Shown here one piece after another: positions 17,594 to 26,971 of a stretch of 64,000 nt of DNA. Each line of letters opens with the position of its first letter. Position 1 is the first letter of the stretch. Location of the stretch: contig NZ_QGSY01000340.1 in the NCBI RefSeq assembly GCF_003857035.1, forward strand, positions 1 through 64,000, given 5' to 3'. This DNA is from Micromonospora arida. GTDB taxonomy: Bacteria > Actinomycetota > Actinomycetes > Mycobacteriales > Micromonosporaceae. The translations under genes were made by a program, and so were the position numbers. The notes below the pieces were generated by a model. It worked only from the letters and a program-made list of their open reading frames with translations. It searched no databases and was not told where the DNA came from.

Positions 17594-19396
17594 TCAGTCG
17601 GCGAGCCGGGCCAGTTCCTCGTCGACGATCGACGGGTCGAGCTTGCGGAACACCGGCTTCGGCGCGGCCAGCGGGCGACCCGCCTCGATCGACACCGACT
17701 CCCAGCGCGCGCCGACGGTGTAGTCCCCGGTGAGCACCGGGTACGCCGGGCCGCCGTCCAGGTCGTCGACCTGCTCGATCACCGGCATCGGCGCGTGCAC
17801 GCCGGTGCCCCCGAGCAGCTCGTGCACCTGCTGCGCGGAGTGCGGCAGGAACGGGGTGAGCAGCGTGTTGGCATCGCTGATCACCTGAAGGGCGACGTGC
17901 AGGATGGTGCCCATCCGGGGCTTGTCCGCCTCGTCCTTGAGCTTCCACGGCGCCTGCTCGGAGAGGTACCTGTTGGCCTCGGCGACCACCTTCATCGCCT
18001 CGCCGATCGCCTGCTTCTGCCGGTGCCGGCCGATCAGGTCGCCGACCGTGGTGAACCCGGTCCGGGCGACGGCGAGCAGCGCCTCGTCAGCCTCGGTGAG
18101 CCCGGCCGGGTCGACCGGCGGGATCGCCCCGAAGTTCTTCGCGGCCATCGAGACGCACCGGTTGACCAGGTTGCCCCAACCGGCGACCAACTCGTCGTTG
18201 TTGCGGCGCAGGAACTCGGCCCAGGTGAAGTCGGTGTCGTTGCTCTCCGGGCCGGCGGCGGCGATGAAGTAGCGCAGCGCGTCGGCGTCGTAGCGCTCCA
18301 GGAAGTCGCGAACGTAGATGACCACCTTGCGGGACGAGGAGAACTTGCGCCCCTCCATGGTCAGGTACTCGCTGGAAACCACCTCGGTGGGCAGGTTGAG
18401 CCGACCCAGCTCGCCCGGCTCACCGTCGCGGGAGCCCTCGCCGGAGTAGCCGGAGAGCAGCGCCGGCCAGATCACCGAGTGGAAGACGATGTTGTCCTTG
18501 CCCATGAAGTAGTAGGACTGGGCGTCCTTCCCCGCCCCGTCGGCGGACCAGTACTTCCGCCACGCGTCCGGGTCGCCGGAGCGGCGGGCCCACTCGATCG
18601 AGGCGGACAGGTAGCCGATCACGGCGTCGAACCACACGTAGATGCGCTTGTCCGGCCGGTCGCGCCAGTCGTCGAGCGGGATCGGCACGCCCCACTCCAG
18701 GTCACGGGTGATCGCCCGAGGCTGGAGGTCGTCGAGCAGGTTGCGGGAGAACCGCAGCACGTTGGGCCGCCACCCCTCACGGGTGTCCAGCCACTGCCGC
18801 AGCACCTCGGCCAGGGCCGGCAGGTCCAGGAAGAAGTGCTCGGTCTCGACGAACTTCGGAGTCTCTCCGTTGATCCGCGACTTCGGGTTGATCAGGTCGA
18901 TCGGGTCGAGCTGGTTGCCGCAGTTGTCGCACTGGTCACCGCGGGCGCTGTCGTACCCGCAGATCGGGCAGGTGCCCTCGATGTAGCGGTCGGGCAGGGT
19001 GCGCCCGGTGGACGGGGAGATCGCGCCCATGGTGGTCTTCGGCACGATGTAGCCGTTGCGGTACATCCCCTCGAACAACTCCTGCACCACCGCGTAGTGG
19101 TTGCGGGTGGTGGTGCGGGTGAACAGGTCGTAGGAGAGACCGAGGCCGTGCAGGTCCTCGACGATCACCCTGTTGTAGCGGTCGGCCAGCTCGCGCGGGG
19201 TCACCCCGTCGGCGTCGGCCTGCACCTGGATCGGGGTGCCGTGCTCGTCGGTGCCGGAGACCATGAGCACGTCGTGGCCGGCCATCCGCATGTACCGGGC
19301 GAAGACGTCGGAGGGAACGCCGAAACCGGAGACGTGGCCGATGTGGCGGGGGCCGTTGGCGTACGGCCAGGCCACTGCCGCGAGAACGTGACTCAT
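17594..19396 (-). CDS. metG: Methionyl-tRNA synthetase
   Basis: A 600-residue class I synthetase that charges tRNA-Met. The HIGH motif is at 18-21 (GPRHIGHVSG). A Cys4 zinc knuckle, CPICG plus CDNCG, lies at about 145-162. The KMSKS loop is the variant FSSSR at about 351-355. Length and the zinc-bearing insert fit the MetG type of E. coli and Streptomyces, without the C-terminal dimerisation domain. The ATG at 19396 matches the family start; 26 upstream residues are not conserved-looking. Confidence 0.95.
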   Translation of the reverse strand: MSHVLAAVAWPYANGPRHIGHVSGFGVPSDVFARYMRMAGHDVLMVSGTDEHGTPIQVQADADGVTPRELADRYNRVIVEDLHGLGLSYDLFTRTTTRNHYAVVQELFEGMYRNGYIVPKTTMGAISPSTGRTLPDRYIEGTCPICGYDSARGDQCDNCGNQLDPIDLINPKSRINGETPKFVETEHFFLDLPALAEVLRQWLDTREGWRPNVLRFSRNLLDDLQPRAITRDLEWGVPIPLDDWRDRPDKRIYVWFDAVIGYLSASIEWARRSGDPDAWRKYWSADGAGKDAQSYYFMGKDNIVFHSVIWPALLSGYSGEGSRDGEPGELGRLNLPTEVVSSEYLTMEGRKFSSSRKVVIYVRDFLERYDADALRYFIAAAGPESNDTDFTWAEFLRRNNDELVAGWGNLVNRCVSMAAKNFGAIPPVDPAGLTEADEALLAVARTGFTTVGDLIGRHRQKQAIGEAMKVVAEANRYLSEQAPWKLKDEADKPRMGTILHVALQVISDANTLLTPFLPHSAQQVHELLGGTGVHAPMPVIEQVDDLDGGPAYPVLTGDYTVGARWESVSIEAGRPLAAPKPVFRKLDPSIVDEELARLAD

Positions 19397-19538
19397 GAGC
19401 AGTGAGCCTAGTGACCCGTCCGGGGCGTTCGCGAACCAATGGGGGGTGCCCGACCGGCGGACCGGGCCAACCACGTCGCCCGTTGGTCCGATTTGTCGTC
19501 GACACGCGGCTCACCTGCCCGTTTCACCTCCTGGCGCG

Positions 19539-20501
19539 GTGTGCAATGAACGTCGTGACGGGCAGAGGAGCGGCACGGGACCACGAGGACCGTCCCACCG
19601 GGCCGGGGCGGCTGACCTCCCCGCCGGGGTGGGCCGCCCCGCGCCAGCGGCGCCGTCACCCACACCGACCCGTCCGACCCCGGGGGCACCCGTACCCAGC
19701 CCGGTCCGGCCCGGCTCGTCGGGCCCGCCGGCCGGCGCGGCGCCGGCCGGCGCGGAAACCGTCGAGGTGGAGCCGACCACCGGCGCGCCGGTGGACGCGG
19801 TGCCGCGTCGGGTGCCGGTCCGGCAGCAGGGCCGCCGGCAGAGCGACCACGGGCCCGACGGCGACGCGCCGGACGACGACGGCGGCACTTTCTGGGCGCC
19901 GATCGAGCAGGTGCACTGGGACGGCACCCCGATTCGCAAGGACGCGGCACCGGCGCGGTTCCCCGGCTTCCGGCTGGCGCGGCGCCGGGCACCTCACCGC
20001 ACGCCACTGCCACCGGACCCGCTGCCCGGGCTCGCCGCGCTGGTGGTGCTGAGCCTGGTCACGGCCTTCTTCGCCTGGGTCAGCGCCGGCCCGTTCTGGC
20101 TCGCGGTCGGGCACGCCCGAACGGGCACTGTGGTGATCGACGACTGCTCCGGCGGCGGGCTCACCCTGCGATGCCGGGGGATCTTCACGGCCGAGGACGG
20201 GCGGTTCATCGCCCATGGCGTCCGGGTCAGCGGCGTGCCCGTCGAGAAGAGCACGGCCGGCACCGCGCTGCCGGCGCGGATGACCGGCCCGGACAGCGGC
20301 ACCGCGTACGCGGACGTCGGCGTGGGCCGGCACCTGCGGTGGCTGCCCGGTCTGCTGATGGTGCTGGCCTGCACCGGCGGCATCGTCCGGTGGACCGGGT
20401 CGGCCCGGCTGCCCGGTCGCCGGCACCGCCGCTGGGCCGTGGCCGCCGCCATCGCCGGCCCCACGCTGATCACCGTCGGCTTCCTGGCCGCCGCCTGGTG
20501 A
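19539..20501 (+). CDS. Pro-rich membrane protein of unknown function
   Basis: About 320 residues: a long Pro/Ala/Gly-rich disordered N-terminal region (to about residue 165) followed by three predicted helices, LAALVVLSLVTAFFAWVS, LPGLLMVLACTGGIV and WAVAAAIAGPTLITVGF. A small extracellular domain with two Cys (DDCSGG, LRCRG) lies between helices 1 and 2. The start is uncertain: no ATG with a good ribosome site exists, and I give the GTG at 19539 as a working choice. It is divergent from metG and convergent with rsmI. Confidence 0.6.
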   Translation: MCNERRDGQRSGTGPRGPSHRAGAADLPAGVGRPAPAAPSPTPTRPTPGAPVPSPVRPGSSGPPAGAAPAGAETVEVEPTTGAPVDAVPRRVPVRQQGRRQSDHGPDGDAPDDDGGTFWAPIEQVHWDGTPIRKDAAPARFPGFRLARRRAPHRTPLPPDPLPGLAALVVLSLVTAFFAWVSAGPFWLAVGHARTGTVVIDDCSGGGLTLRCRGIFTAEDGRFIAHGVRVSGVPVEKSTAGTALPARMTGPDSGTAYADVGVGRHLRWLPGLLMVLACTGGIVRWTGSARLPGRRHRRWAVAAAIAGPTLITVGFLAAAW

Positions 20502-20532
20502 ACCCGCCGTCCGGCGGACCGGCCCACCTCGG

Positions 20533-21381
20533 TCAGCTGTGCACGATCGTGTAGACGTCCCGGCGGCGCAGCGCGTACTCGGTGGCGACGTCGGTGATGG
20601 CGTCCCGGCGGGACCGGCCGGCGGCCTCCCGCTCGGCGACGGCGGCGCGCAGGGTGTCGTCGTCAGGGCGTTCGGCGGCGGTCACCGGCGCTCCGGCCAC
20701 CACCAGGGTGATCTCTCCGCGCGGGTCCCCCTCGGTGGCCCACCGGGCCAGCTCGCCGAGGGGGCGGCGGAGCACCTCCTCGTAGGTCTTGGTGAGTTCG
20801 CGGCAGAGCGCGGCCGGCCGTTCCGCCCCGAACGTGTCGGCCAGGTCGGTGAGGGTCGCCCCGATCCGGTGCGGGGCCTCGAAGAAGACCAGGGTGCGCT
20901 CCTCGGCGGCGAGCGCGCGCAGCCGGGACCGGCGGGCGCCCCCGCTGCGGGGCAGGAAGCCCTCGAAGCAGAACCGGTCGCAGGGCAGCCCGGAGACGGC
21001 CAACGCGGTGGTGACCGCGCTCGGCCCGGGGGCGACGGTGACCGGCGCTCCGACATCCAACGTGGCCCGGACCAGCCGGTAGCCGGGGTCCGAGACGCTC
21101 GGCATCCCACCGTCGGTGACCAGCGCCACCACGTACCCGGCGAGGATGGCCTCGACCAGTTCGGGGGTGCGCCGCTCCTCGTTGCCCTCGAAGTAGGAGA
21201 CGATTCGACCGCCGACGGTGAGGTCGAGATCGCGGGCCAGCCGGGTGAGGCGGCGGGTGTCCTCGGCGGCGACCACGTCGGCGCTGATCAGCACCTCCCG
21301 GAGTCGGGCCGAGGCGTCGGCGGGGTTGCCGAGCGGAGCACCGAGCAGAATCAGGCGCCCAACTTCGGACATTTCACCCAC
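20533..21381 (-). CDS. rsmI: 16S rRNA (cytidine-1402-2'-O)-methyltransferase
   Basis: A 282-residue tetrapyrrole-methylase-fold enzyme that 2'-O-methylates C1402 of 16S rRNA. It has LILLGAPLGNPADAS at the N-terminus, AAEDTRRL, the glycine-rich LVTDGGMPSVSDPGYRLV, and FFEAPHRI. I start at the GTG at 21381 because AGGAG lies eight bases upstream; the ATG three codons later is an alternative. It diverges from pmt across 83 bp, the same pairing as M. tuberculosis Rv1003/Rv1002c. Confidence 0.93.
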   Translation of the reverse strand: MGEMSEVGRLILLGAPLGNPADASARLREVLISADVVAAEDTRRLTRLARDLDLTVGGRIVSYFEGNEERRTPELVEAILAGYVVALVTDGGMPSVSDPGYRLVRATLDVGAPVTVAPGPSAVTTALAVSGLPCDRFCFEGFLPRSGGARRSRLRALAAEERTLVFFEAPHRIGATLTDLADTFGAERPAALCRELTKTYEEVLRRPLGELARWATEGDPRGEITLVVAGAPVTAAERPDDDTLRAAVAEREAAGRSRRDAITDVATEYALRRRDVYTIVHS

Positions 21382-21464
21382 GGATTCGTCTCCTTCATTG
21401 CTGGGAATACCGATATCAGGGACGACGGACGCCACTGGACACCTTGGCAGCCTACGATCGCCGG

Positions 21465-23174
21465 GTGACGAGTGCGTCGACAGCGCAGAGCCCGAGCGCC
21501 GATCCGGACAAGATGATCCAGGTGACGGCAGAGGCGAGTGCCCCCCAGGAGCCGACGACCCCGAGCGCCGAGGGTGGTGGGGTCTCCGCCGTGGTCCGGC
21601 GACGGTTCGCGACCGTCGACAGCCAGGCGGACCGGTTCTCCTGGCTCGCCACGACGGTGGTGGTGGCCATCGCGGCGATCCTGCGCTTCGTCGGGCTGTC
21701 CAGCCCGACGGGCAAGATCTTCGACGAGACGTACTACGCCAAGGACGCCTACGGGCTGATCTCGCGTGGCGTGGAGTGGAACTACAAGGACAACGTCCCG
21801 TCGTACGTGGTGCACCCGCCGCTGGGCAAGTGGCTGATCGGCGTCGGCGAGTGGGCGTTCGGCTATCAGGACGCCGATTCCAAGGTCTCCGTCCCCGGGC
21901 ACCTGATGACCACCGCACCGGAGTTCGGCTGGCGCTTCTCGGCGGCGGTGATCGGCACGCTGTCGGTGCTGCTACTGGTCCGCATCGGTCGGCGGATGTT
22001 CCGCTCGACGGTGCTCGGCTGCGCGGCCGGCCTGCTACTCGCCCTGGACGGCTTCCACCTGGTGCTGTCCCGCGCGGCCCTGCTCGACATCTTCCTGCTC
22101 TTCTTCGTGCTGGCGGCGTTCGGCGCGCTGGTGCTCGATCGGGACGCCCGCCGTCGACGCTGGGCACGGGCCCTGGACGACGGGCTCGATCCGAGCCAGC
22201 CGGGCCGGGCCGGCCGCCCGCCGACCGGTTGGCGCACCTGGCCGTGGTGGCGGCTGGCCGCCGGCGTGCTGATCGGCTGCGCCTGTGCGGTGAAGTGGAG
22301 CGCCCTGTACTTCGTGCCGGCCTTCGCGCTGCTGGTGCTCTTCTGGGAGGTCGGCGTCCGCCGCTCGGCGGGCGTCCGCCGGCCCTGGCGGGACGCGCTC
22401 GTCGACGAGCTGCCCTGGCTGGTGCTCGCCGGCGTGCTCATGCTGGGCACCTACCTCGCCACCTGGTCGGGCTGGCTGCTCACCGACGACGGTTACTATC
22501 GGCTCGCGTCGTCCTACCCGGGCTCCCGGCTCAGCGACCGGCCGGTGATCGGCCCGCTGATCAATCTCTTCGAATACCACCGCGCGGCGTACGGCTTCCA
22601 CGCCCAGCTTGACGACGCGCACAAGTACCAGTCGTGGCCGTGGCAGTGGCTGCTGTTGGGCCGGCCGGTGGCGTTCCACTACGCCGGCGACGGCGTCTGC
22701 GGCGCGGCGAGCTGCGCCTCCGAGATTCTGCTGCTCGGCACCCCGCTGCTCTGGTGGTCGTTCCTGCCGGCCCTGGTGGCGCTGGCCTGGCTGGGTGTGG
22801 CCCGTCGGGACTGGCGGGCCGGCGCGATCCTGCTCACCGTGGCCGCCGGGCTGCTGCCGTGGTTCTGGTTCGCCCTCGACGGCCGCACGATGTTCTCGTT
22901 CTACGCCGCGCCGGCGGTGCCGTTCCTGGTGCTGGCCGTGGTGTACGTGCTGGGTGCGCTGATCGCGCCCGCCGGGGGTGACGTGGGTACGGTGGCGCCG
23001 CTGGTGCCCGGTGACCCGAGTTATGAGCGCCGACTCGTGGGCAGCATCGCGGCGGGGGCGTACGTGCTGCTGGTGGCACTCTGCTTCGCGTACTTCTATC
23101 CGATCTTCGTGGGTCGGGTGATTCCGTACTCGGACTGGCTGTCCCGGATGTGGCTCGACGGCCGGTGGATATAA
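21465..23174 (+). CDS. pmt: Dolichyl-phosphate-mannose-protein mannosyltransferase
   Basis: A 569-residue GT39 polytopic membrane enzyme that O-mannosylates exported proteins using polyprenyl-phosphomannose. The first extracytoplasmic loop carries the catalytic Asp-Glu in KIFDETYYAKDAYG, and HPPLGKWLIG follows. About ten membrane segments are predicted. The GTG at 21465 is chosen over a TTG seven codons upstream; neither has a strong ribosome site. In mycobacteria this enzyme works with Sec-exported substrates. Divergence from rsmI supports orthology to Rv1002c. Confidence 0.93.
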   Translation: MTSASTAQSPSADPDKMIQVTAEASAPQEPTTPSAEGGGVSAVVRRRFATVDSQADRFSWLATTVVVAIAAILRFVGLSSPTGKIFDETYYAKDAYGLISRGVEWNYKDNVPSYVVHPPLGKWLIGVGEWAFGYQDADSKVSVPGHLMTTAPEFGWRFSAAVIGTLSVLLLVRIGRRMFRSTVLGCAAGLLLALDGFHLVLSRAALLDIFLLFFVLAAFGALVLDRDARRRRWARALDDGLDPSQPGRAGRPPTGWRTWPWWRLAAGVLIGCACAVKWSALYFVPAFALLVLFWEVGVRRSAGVRRPWRDALVDELPWLVLAGVLMLGTYLATWSGWLLTDDGYYRLASSYPGSRLSDRPVIGPLINLFEYHRAAYGFHAQLDDAHKYQSWPWQWLLLGRPVAFHYAGDGVCGAASCASEILLLGTPLLWWSFLPALVALAWLGVARRDWRAGAILLTVAAGLLPWFWFALDGRTMFSFYAAPAVPFLVLAVVYVLGALIAPAGGDVGTVAPLVPGDPSYERRLVGSIAAGAYVLLVALCFAYFYPIFVGRVIPYSDWLSRMWLDGRWI

Positions 23175-23208
23175 GCATCGACAGGCGACGCGCCGCGTAG
23201 CGCGACGG

Positions 23209-23246
23209 AAGAAGGGCCCGCACGCCGAAGCGTGCGGGCCCTTCTT
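23209..23246 (+). terminator. 17-bp hairpin terminator after pmt
   Basis: Positions 23209-23225 pair perfectly with 23230-23246 around the loop CGAA (core GGGCCCGCACGC). The stem ends CTTCTT, giving a short U-rich tail. It begins 34 bp past the pmt stop and is the strongest textbook terminator in the window. Confidence 0.9.
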
Positions 23247-23255
23247 GACAAAGAC

Positions 23256-23303
23256 GCGCGCCCCGATCGCCTGCCACGGGGGAAGCGGGCGATTGGGGCG
23301 CGC
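23256..23303 (+). terminator. Second hairpin in tandem after pmt
   Basis: GCGCGCCCCGATCGCC at 23256-23271 pairs with GGCGATTGGGGCGCGC at 23288-23303 with one wobble. It lies 10 bp beyond the first terminator. The rest of the 365-bp gap from pmt to 23539 shows no gene; the open frame through it leads only into the VWA protein. Confidence 0.65.
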
Positions 23304-23538
23304 ATGAAGAGCTTAACCACCGCGCACCACCGGCACAACGGGTCGACTTGGGTCAGATTTCCGACGGATGCTGGCCGAACCGACACCTTTCCTCGCACAG
23401 TTGACCGAGGGTGACCCGGCGTGGACCCTGAGCGCGGGTGCGGCCGGCAGAGGCGATCCCCGGCCCAGCCGGAGTCGTCGGTTCGGCGCGCCTCCACCCA
23501 AACGATCATCCAAAGTGGATCTCACTACACTGCGGATC

Positions 23539-24816
23539 GTGATCAACTTCAGACGATCGACTGCGGTCCTTCTCGGACTGTTGGCGACCACCGCGCTGAC
23601 CGGGCCGGCGCAGGCCGACGAGGAGCCGGCTCCCGAGCCGCCCCGGGTCGAGCTGGTGCTCGACGTCAGCGGGTCGATGCGCGCCGCCGACATCGACGGA
23701 CGCACGCGGATCTCGGTCGCCCAGCAGGCATTCAACGAGGTGGTTGACGCGCTGCCCGAGGAGACACAGCTCGGCATCCGGGTGCTCGGCGCGACCTACC
23801 GCGGCAAGGACAAGAAGGTCGGTTGCCAGGACACCCAGCAGATCGTGCCGGTCGGGCCGGTGGACCGGTCCGCTGCCAAGGCGGCGGTGGCGACACTTCG
23901 GCCGACCGGGTTCACTCCGGTCGGGCTGGCGCTGCGCTCCGCCGCGCAGGACCTGGGCACCGGGGCCACCACCCGGCGGATCGTGCTGATCACCGACGGA
24001 GAGGACACCTGCGCTCCGCCGGACCCGTGCGAGGTGGCCCGGGAACTGGCCGCCCAGGGCACCAGCCTGGTCGTCGACACCCTCGGTCTGGCCCCCGACG
24101 AGAAGGTTCGCCGCCAACTGCTCTGCATCGCCAGCGCGACCGGCGGGACCTACACCGCCGCGCAGAGCGCCGAGGAGCTGACCGACCGGATCAAACAGCT
24201 CGTCGAGCGGGCCGCGGACACGCACACCCGGGCCCCGACAGTGGTTGGCGGCACGAGCGCGTGCGACTCGGCGCCACTGCTCGCCCCCGGCGTCTACGCC
24301 GACCGGGAGGCGTTCTCCGAGCATCGCTACTACCGGGTGCCGATCCGCCCCGGGCAGGAGCTGCGGGCTTCGGTGAGCATGGCGTTGGACCGGGCCGTCA
24401 ACCGGGACTACGGGGTGCTGCTTCGGGCCACCGCGGCCGACGGCCGGGAACTCGTCCGGGGCGCGGACGCCGGCAGTGGGCGGGCCGACGTGCTCTCCGC
24501 CGGGCTGCGCTGGTCGGCCACCGCCGACGACGAGGATGCCGCCGAGACCGAGCAGAGCTCCGCGCCGGTCATCGAACCCACCACCGTCTGTCTGGTGGTC
24601 AGCAACTCGTTCGCCCCGCGTCCCGGCACCGCGGCCACCCCGGGCATGCCGGTGGAGTTGACCATCGACGTGGTCGCCGCCGCACCCGCACCGGACGGAC
24701 CGGACCTCGGCCGGGGCTGGGTGCTGCTCGGCCTGCTCACCATCGCCGGGCTGATCACCGGCCTGCTCGCCGGTCTGCTCACCCGCTGGTGGGTCGCCAC
24801 CTGGAGGGAGAACTGA
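23539..24816 (+). CDS. Exported VWA-domain membrane-anchored protein
   Basis: A 425-residue protein with a signal peptide (about 1-26, ending GPAQA), a von Willebrand A domain with MIDAS elements DVSGS at 42-46, the threonine loop GFTPVG and LITDGED, a beta-rich domain (YYRVPIRPGQEL onwards), and a C-terminal helix GWVLLGLLTIAGLITGLLA before a short basic tail. So the bulk is outside the cell. The GTG at 23539 lies 7 nt after TACACT, a -10-like box, with no ribosome site, suggesting a leaderless mRNA. It overlaps the next gene by ATGA-type coupling. Confidence 0.85.
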   Translation: MINFRRSTAVLLGLLATTALTGPAQADEEPAPEPPRVELVLDVSGSMRAADIDGRTRISVAQQAFNEVVDALPEETQLGIRVLGATYRGKDKKVGCQDTQQIVPVGPVDRSAAKAAVATLRPTGFTPVGLALRSAAQDLGTGATTRRIVLITDGEDTCAPPDPCEVARELAAQGTSLVVDTLGLAPDEKVRRQLLCIASATGGTYTAAQSAEELTDRIKQLVERAADTHTRAPTVVGGTSACDSAPLLAPGVYADREAFSEHRYYRVPIRPGQELRASVSMALDRAVNRDYGVLLRATAADGRELVRGADAGSGRADVLSAGLRWSATADDEDAAETEQSSAPVIEPTTVCLVVSNSFAPRPGTAATPGMPVELTIDVVAAAPAPDGPDLGRGWVLLGLLTIAGLITGLLAGLLTRWWVATWREN

Positions 24817-25598
24817 TGCGTATCGCACTGTTCCGGTCGATGGCGGCGCTGCTCGCCGCCGGCGTGGCCGCTCTGCTCCCCGCTGCGGCCGTCGCCGCAC
24901 CGACCCCCTCCCCGGGTGCCACGCCGGTGAACCGTGCCGGCACGTCGTTCCTCACCGCCACCCCGATCACCGCCGGCCAACCGGTCCGGGTGGACGCCTC
25001 GATCGGCGACCACCTCTACTGGTCGTTCCCGGCGACGGCCGGCCAGGTCCACGAGATCAACGCCACCGTCACCTTCCCGAAGGGACGCAGCGGCGCCTCC
25101 ACCTGGACGGTGGACGTCTTCGACGGGCTGCGCCGACGCCAGGCGTGCACGGCGGGGGCCCAGACCCCGACCGTGGACGCGAAGGCGTCGAACGTGGTGC
25201 TGGGCTGCACGCTGCGCGAGGTGCGGTCATGGGCGGAGCCCTGGTCGGCCGACCCACTGCCCGGCACGTACGTCGTCCGACTCTCAGTGATCGAGCTGCC
25301 GGAGCCGGATCTGGGTGCGCCGATCGACGTCGACCTGCTGGTCGGCACCATCGCCGACCGGGGTGCCTCGGCTGACGACGGCGAGTTGGCCGCCCCGCTG
25401 GTGCCGAACACCAAGGCCGGCACGGTGCTCAACGCCGTACCCCCGGTGGACGCGGAGGCCGACGACGAGAGCGGCTCGCTGGCGGACTGGTTGCCGGATC
25501 TCGGCTCGCGCTGGGTATGGACCGGCATCGGTGGCGTGCTCGCCGCGGTGGCCGGCGTGTTCGGCTTCGCGGTGACCCGACGCCCTCGACGTCCCTGA
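24816..25598 (+). CDS. Exported membrane-anchored partner of the VWA protein
   Basis: A 260-residue protein with a signal peptide (cleavage near AVAAP, about 27), a beta-sandwich segment containing DHLYWSFPATAGQVHEI, and a C-terminal transmembrane helix (VWTGIGGVLAAVAGVFGFAV) with an Arg-rich tail. Two or more Cys suggest an external disulfide. The ATG overlaps the VWA gene's TGA and has GGAGGGAG upstream, so the two are co-translated. The sandwich segment resembles the beta-rich domain of the VWA protein. Function is unknown. Confidence 0.82.
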   Translation: MRIALFRSMAALLAAGVAALLPAAAVAAPTPSPGATPVNRAGTSFLTATPITAGQPVRVDASIGDHLYWSFPATAGQVHEINATVTFPKGRSGASTWTVDVFDGLRRRQACTAGAQTPTVDAKASNVVLGCTLREVRSWAEPWSADPLPGTYVVRLSVIELPEPDLGAPIDVDLLVGTIADRGASADDGELAAPLVPNTKAGTVLNAVPPVDAEADDESGSLADWLPDLGSRWVWTGIGGVLAAVAGVFGFAVTRRPRRP

Positions 25599-25607
25599 GA
25601 CGCCACC

Positions 25608-25641
25608 TCTGGTGGCCCCGCCCAGCAGCGGGGCCACCAGA
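25608..25641. terminator. Bidirectional 13-bp hairpin
   Basis: TCTGGTGGCCCCG at 25608-25620 is complementary to CGGGGCCACCAGA at 25629-25641, loop 8 nt. It fills the gap between the stops of the convergent genes ending at 25598 and 25645. Confidence 0.8.
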
Positions 25642-25644
25642 GAC

Positions 25645-25914
25645 TCAGCTACGCCGGGAGCCGCGCGGCAACCAGCCGATGAACCGGTCCTGGAGCGACA
25701 TCACCGGGGCCGCGCGCAGATCCTCGGTGGCGGCGGCGAGGCAGGAGCCCAGATAGACGCTGAGCATGGCTCGATCACCCTCGTATTCCGCCAGCAGCCG
25801 AGTGCGCTTCGTCGCGCACGGCCACTCGTCACCGCAGGAGCCGCAGCTCCAGCAGGGGGTCTTCGGGGCGTGTTCGTCAGCCCGCACCCCTGGCCGTTCC
25901 AGGCCATCGGTCAT
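25645..25914 (-). CDS. Small Cys-motif protein, unknown function
   Basis: An 89-residue soluble protein with the cluster CWSCGSCGDEWPCATKR at about 21-37, containing C-x2-C-x2-C and a fourth Cys. This suggests a small zinc or redox site. The motif style (CGxxWPCxxxRTRLLAEY) is recurrent in small actinobacterial proteins sometimes labelled flavin-reductase-like, a label I cannot support. The ATG at 25914 is weakly supported by GGACG upstream. Confidence 0.7.
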   Translation of the reverse strand: MTDGLERPGVRADEHAPKTPCWSCGSCGDEWPCATKRTRLLAEYEGDRAMLSVYLGSCLAAATEDLRAAPVMSLQDRFIGWLPRGSRRS

Positions 25915-26112
25915 CGCACGTCCTTCCAGATGTCCACGGGACTGGCGGCTGCCGTGCCGGCCAGCATTGATGGTGGTCCCCCCGGAGCCATCAGGGAGGG
26001 CGCCGCGCGTCCCTCCGGTGTTACATCTTTGCGGTACCTTCGACCGTCGTGGGAGTCGGAAATTTGACGGTTAATTCGATGCGTCATTCCTACCGACCAG
26101 TAGGTCACCGGA

Positions 26113-26769
26113 ATGCGTGACCTGCTGCCATCGACGGTCGCCGTCGCCGTCGCCGGTCCTGAGGACTGGACGGGCGAACTGCTCCCCGCTGAGCAGGCAT
26201 GTCTCGGCGAGCGGGCGGTGCAGACCCGTCGGCGGGACTTCGCTGCAGGGAGGATGTGCGCCCGCAGGGCATTGCGCGACCTCGGCCTGCCGACGACCGC
26301 CGTGCCGGCCGCCGCCGACCGCGCGCCGGTCTGGCCGGCCGGGGTGGTCGGCAGCATCACCCACACCGCCGGCTACTGCGCCGCCGCGGCGGCACACGCC
26401 ACCGACATCCGGTCCGTCGGAATGGACGCCGAGCAGCACCGCGAGGTCAATCCGGGAGTACGCCGACTCGTGCTGCTGCCCGAGGAGGAGGCCACCTGCG
26501 CCCGGCTACCCAGCGGCACCCACTGGCCGGTCGTGCTGTTCAGTGCGAAGGAGACCGTCTACAAGGTGTGGCATCCGGTCGTCCGCGGCTGGTTGGACTT
26601 CCACGACGCCCGACTCGACATCGATCCGGATGCCGGCACGTTCACTGCCCGGATCGCACCGGCCCGGGTGGACGCGGCGGCGGTCGACGACCCGCCGACA
26701 TCGATCAGTGGCCACTTCGTGATCGCCGACGGGCTGGTCCGCACCGCCGCCGTGCTTCCGGCACGTTGA
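26113..26769 (+). CDS. 4'-phosphopantetheinyl transferase (EntD/Sfp type)
   Basis: A 218-residue enzyme that transfers phosphopantetheine from CoA to carrier proteins of polyketide, non-ribosomal peptide or fatty acid synthases. Signature blocks are GSITHTAGY at 80-88, the Mg-binding GMDAE at 103-107 and FSAKETVYK at 143-151. Length and motifs match the EntD-like subgroup. No synthase gene is in the window, so it probably acts in trans on carriers elsewhere. A small inverted repeat (CCTAC/GTAGG) lies just upstream of the start. Confidence 0.93.
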   Translation: MRDLLPSTVAVAVAGPEDWTGELLPAEQACLGERAVQTRRRDFAAGRMCARRALRDLGLPTTAVPAAADRAPVWPAGVVGSITHTAGYCAAAAAHATDIRSVGMDAEQHREVNPGVRRLVLLPEEEATCARLPSGTHWPVVLFSAKETVYKVWHPVVRGWLDFHDARLDIDPDAGTFTARIAPARVDAAAVDDPPTSISGHFVIADGLVRTAAVLPAR

Positions 26770-26971
26770 CCTCGCCTGGTTACTCATAGCAATGAATGGG
26801 ATACTGATCCACATTGGCGTTCGGTGACCGCTTGAGCACCGTCCACGCTGGCCAGAGCGGTTTAGCATCCTCGCGGTGGGAAGGCCTCCGGCGTGGCCGC
26901 TGGACACTCCGCCACCCACGGTAACGTCGACGAGTTCCCGCACCGCACGTACCGAAGCGTCAAGGAGTACG

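Noticed and set aside
19427..19436. GTTCGCGAAC palindrome upstream of metG as an SOS box
   Set aside because: The half-sites have the wrong orientation for GAAC-N4-GTTC, and there is no spacer.
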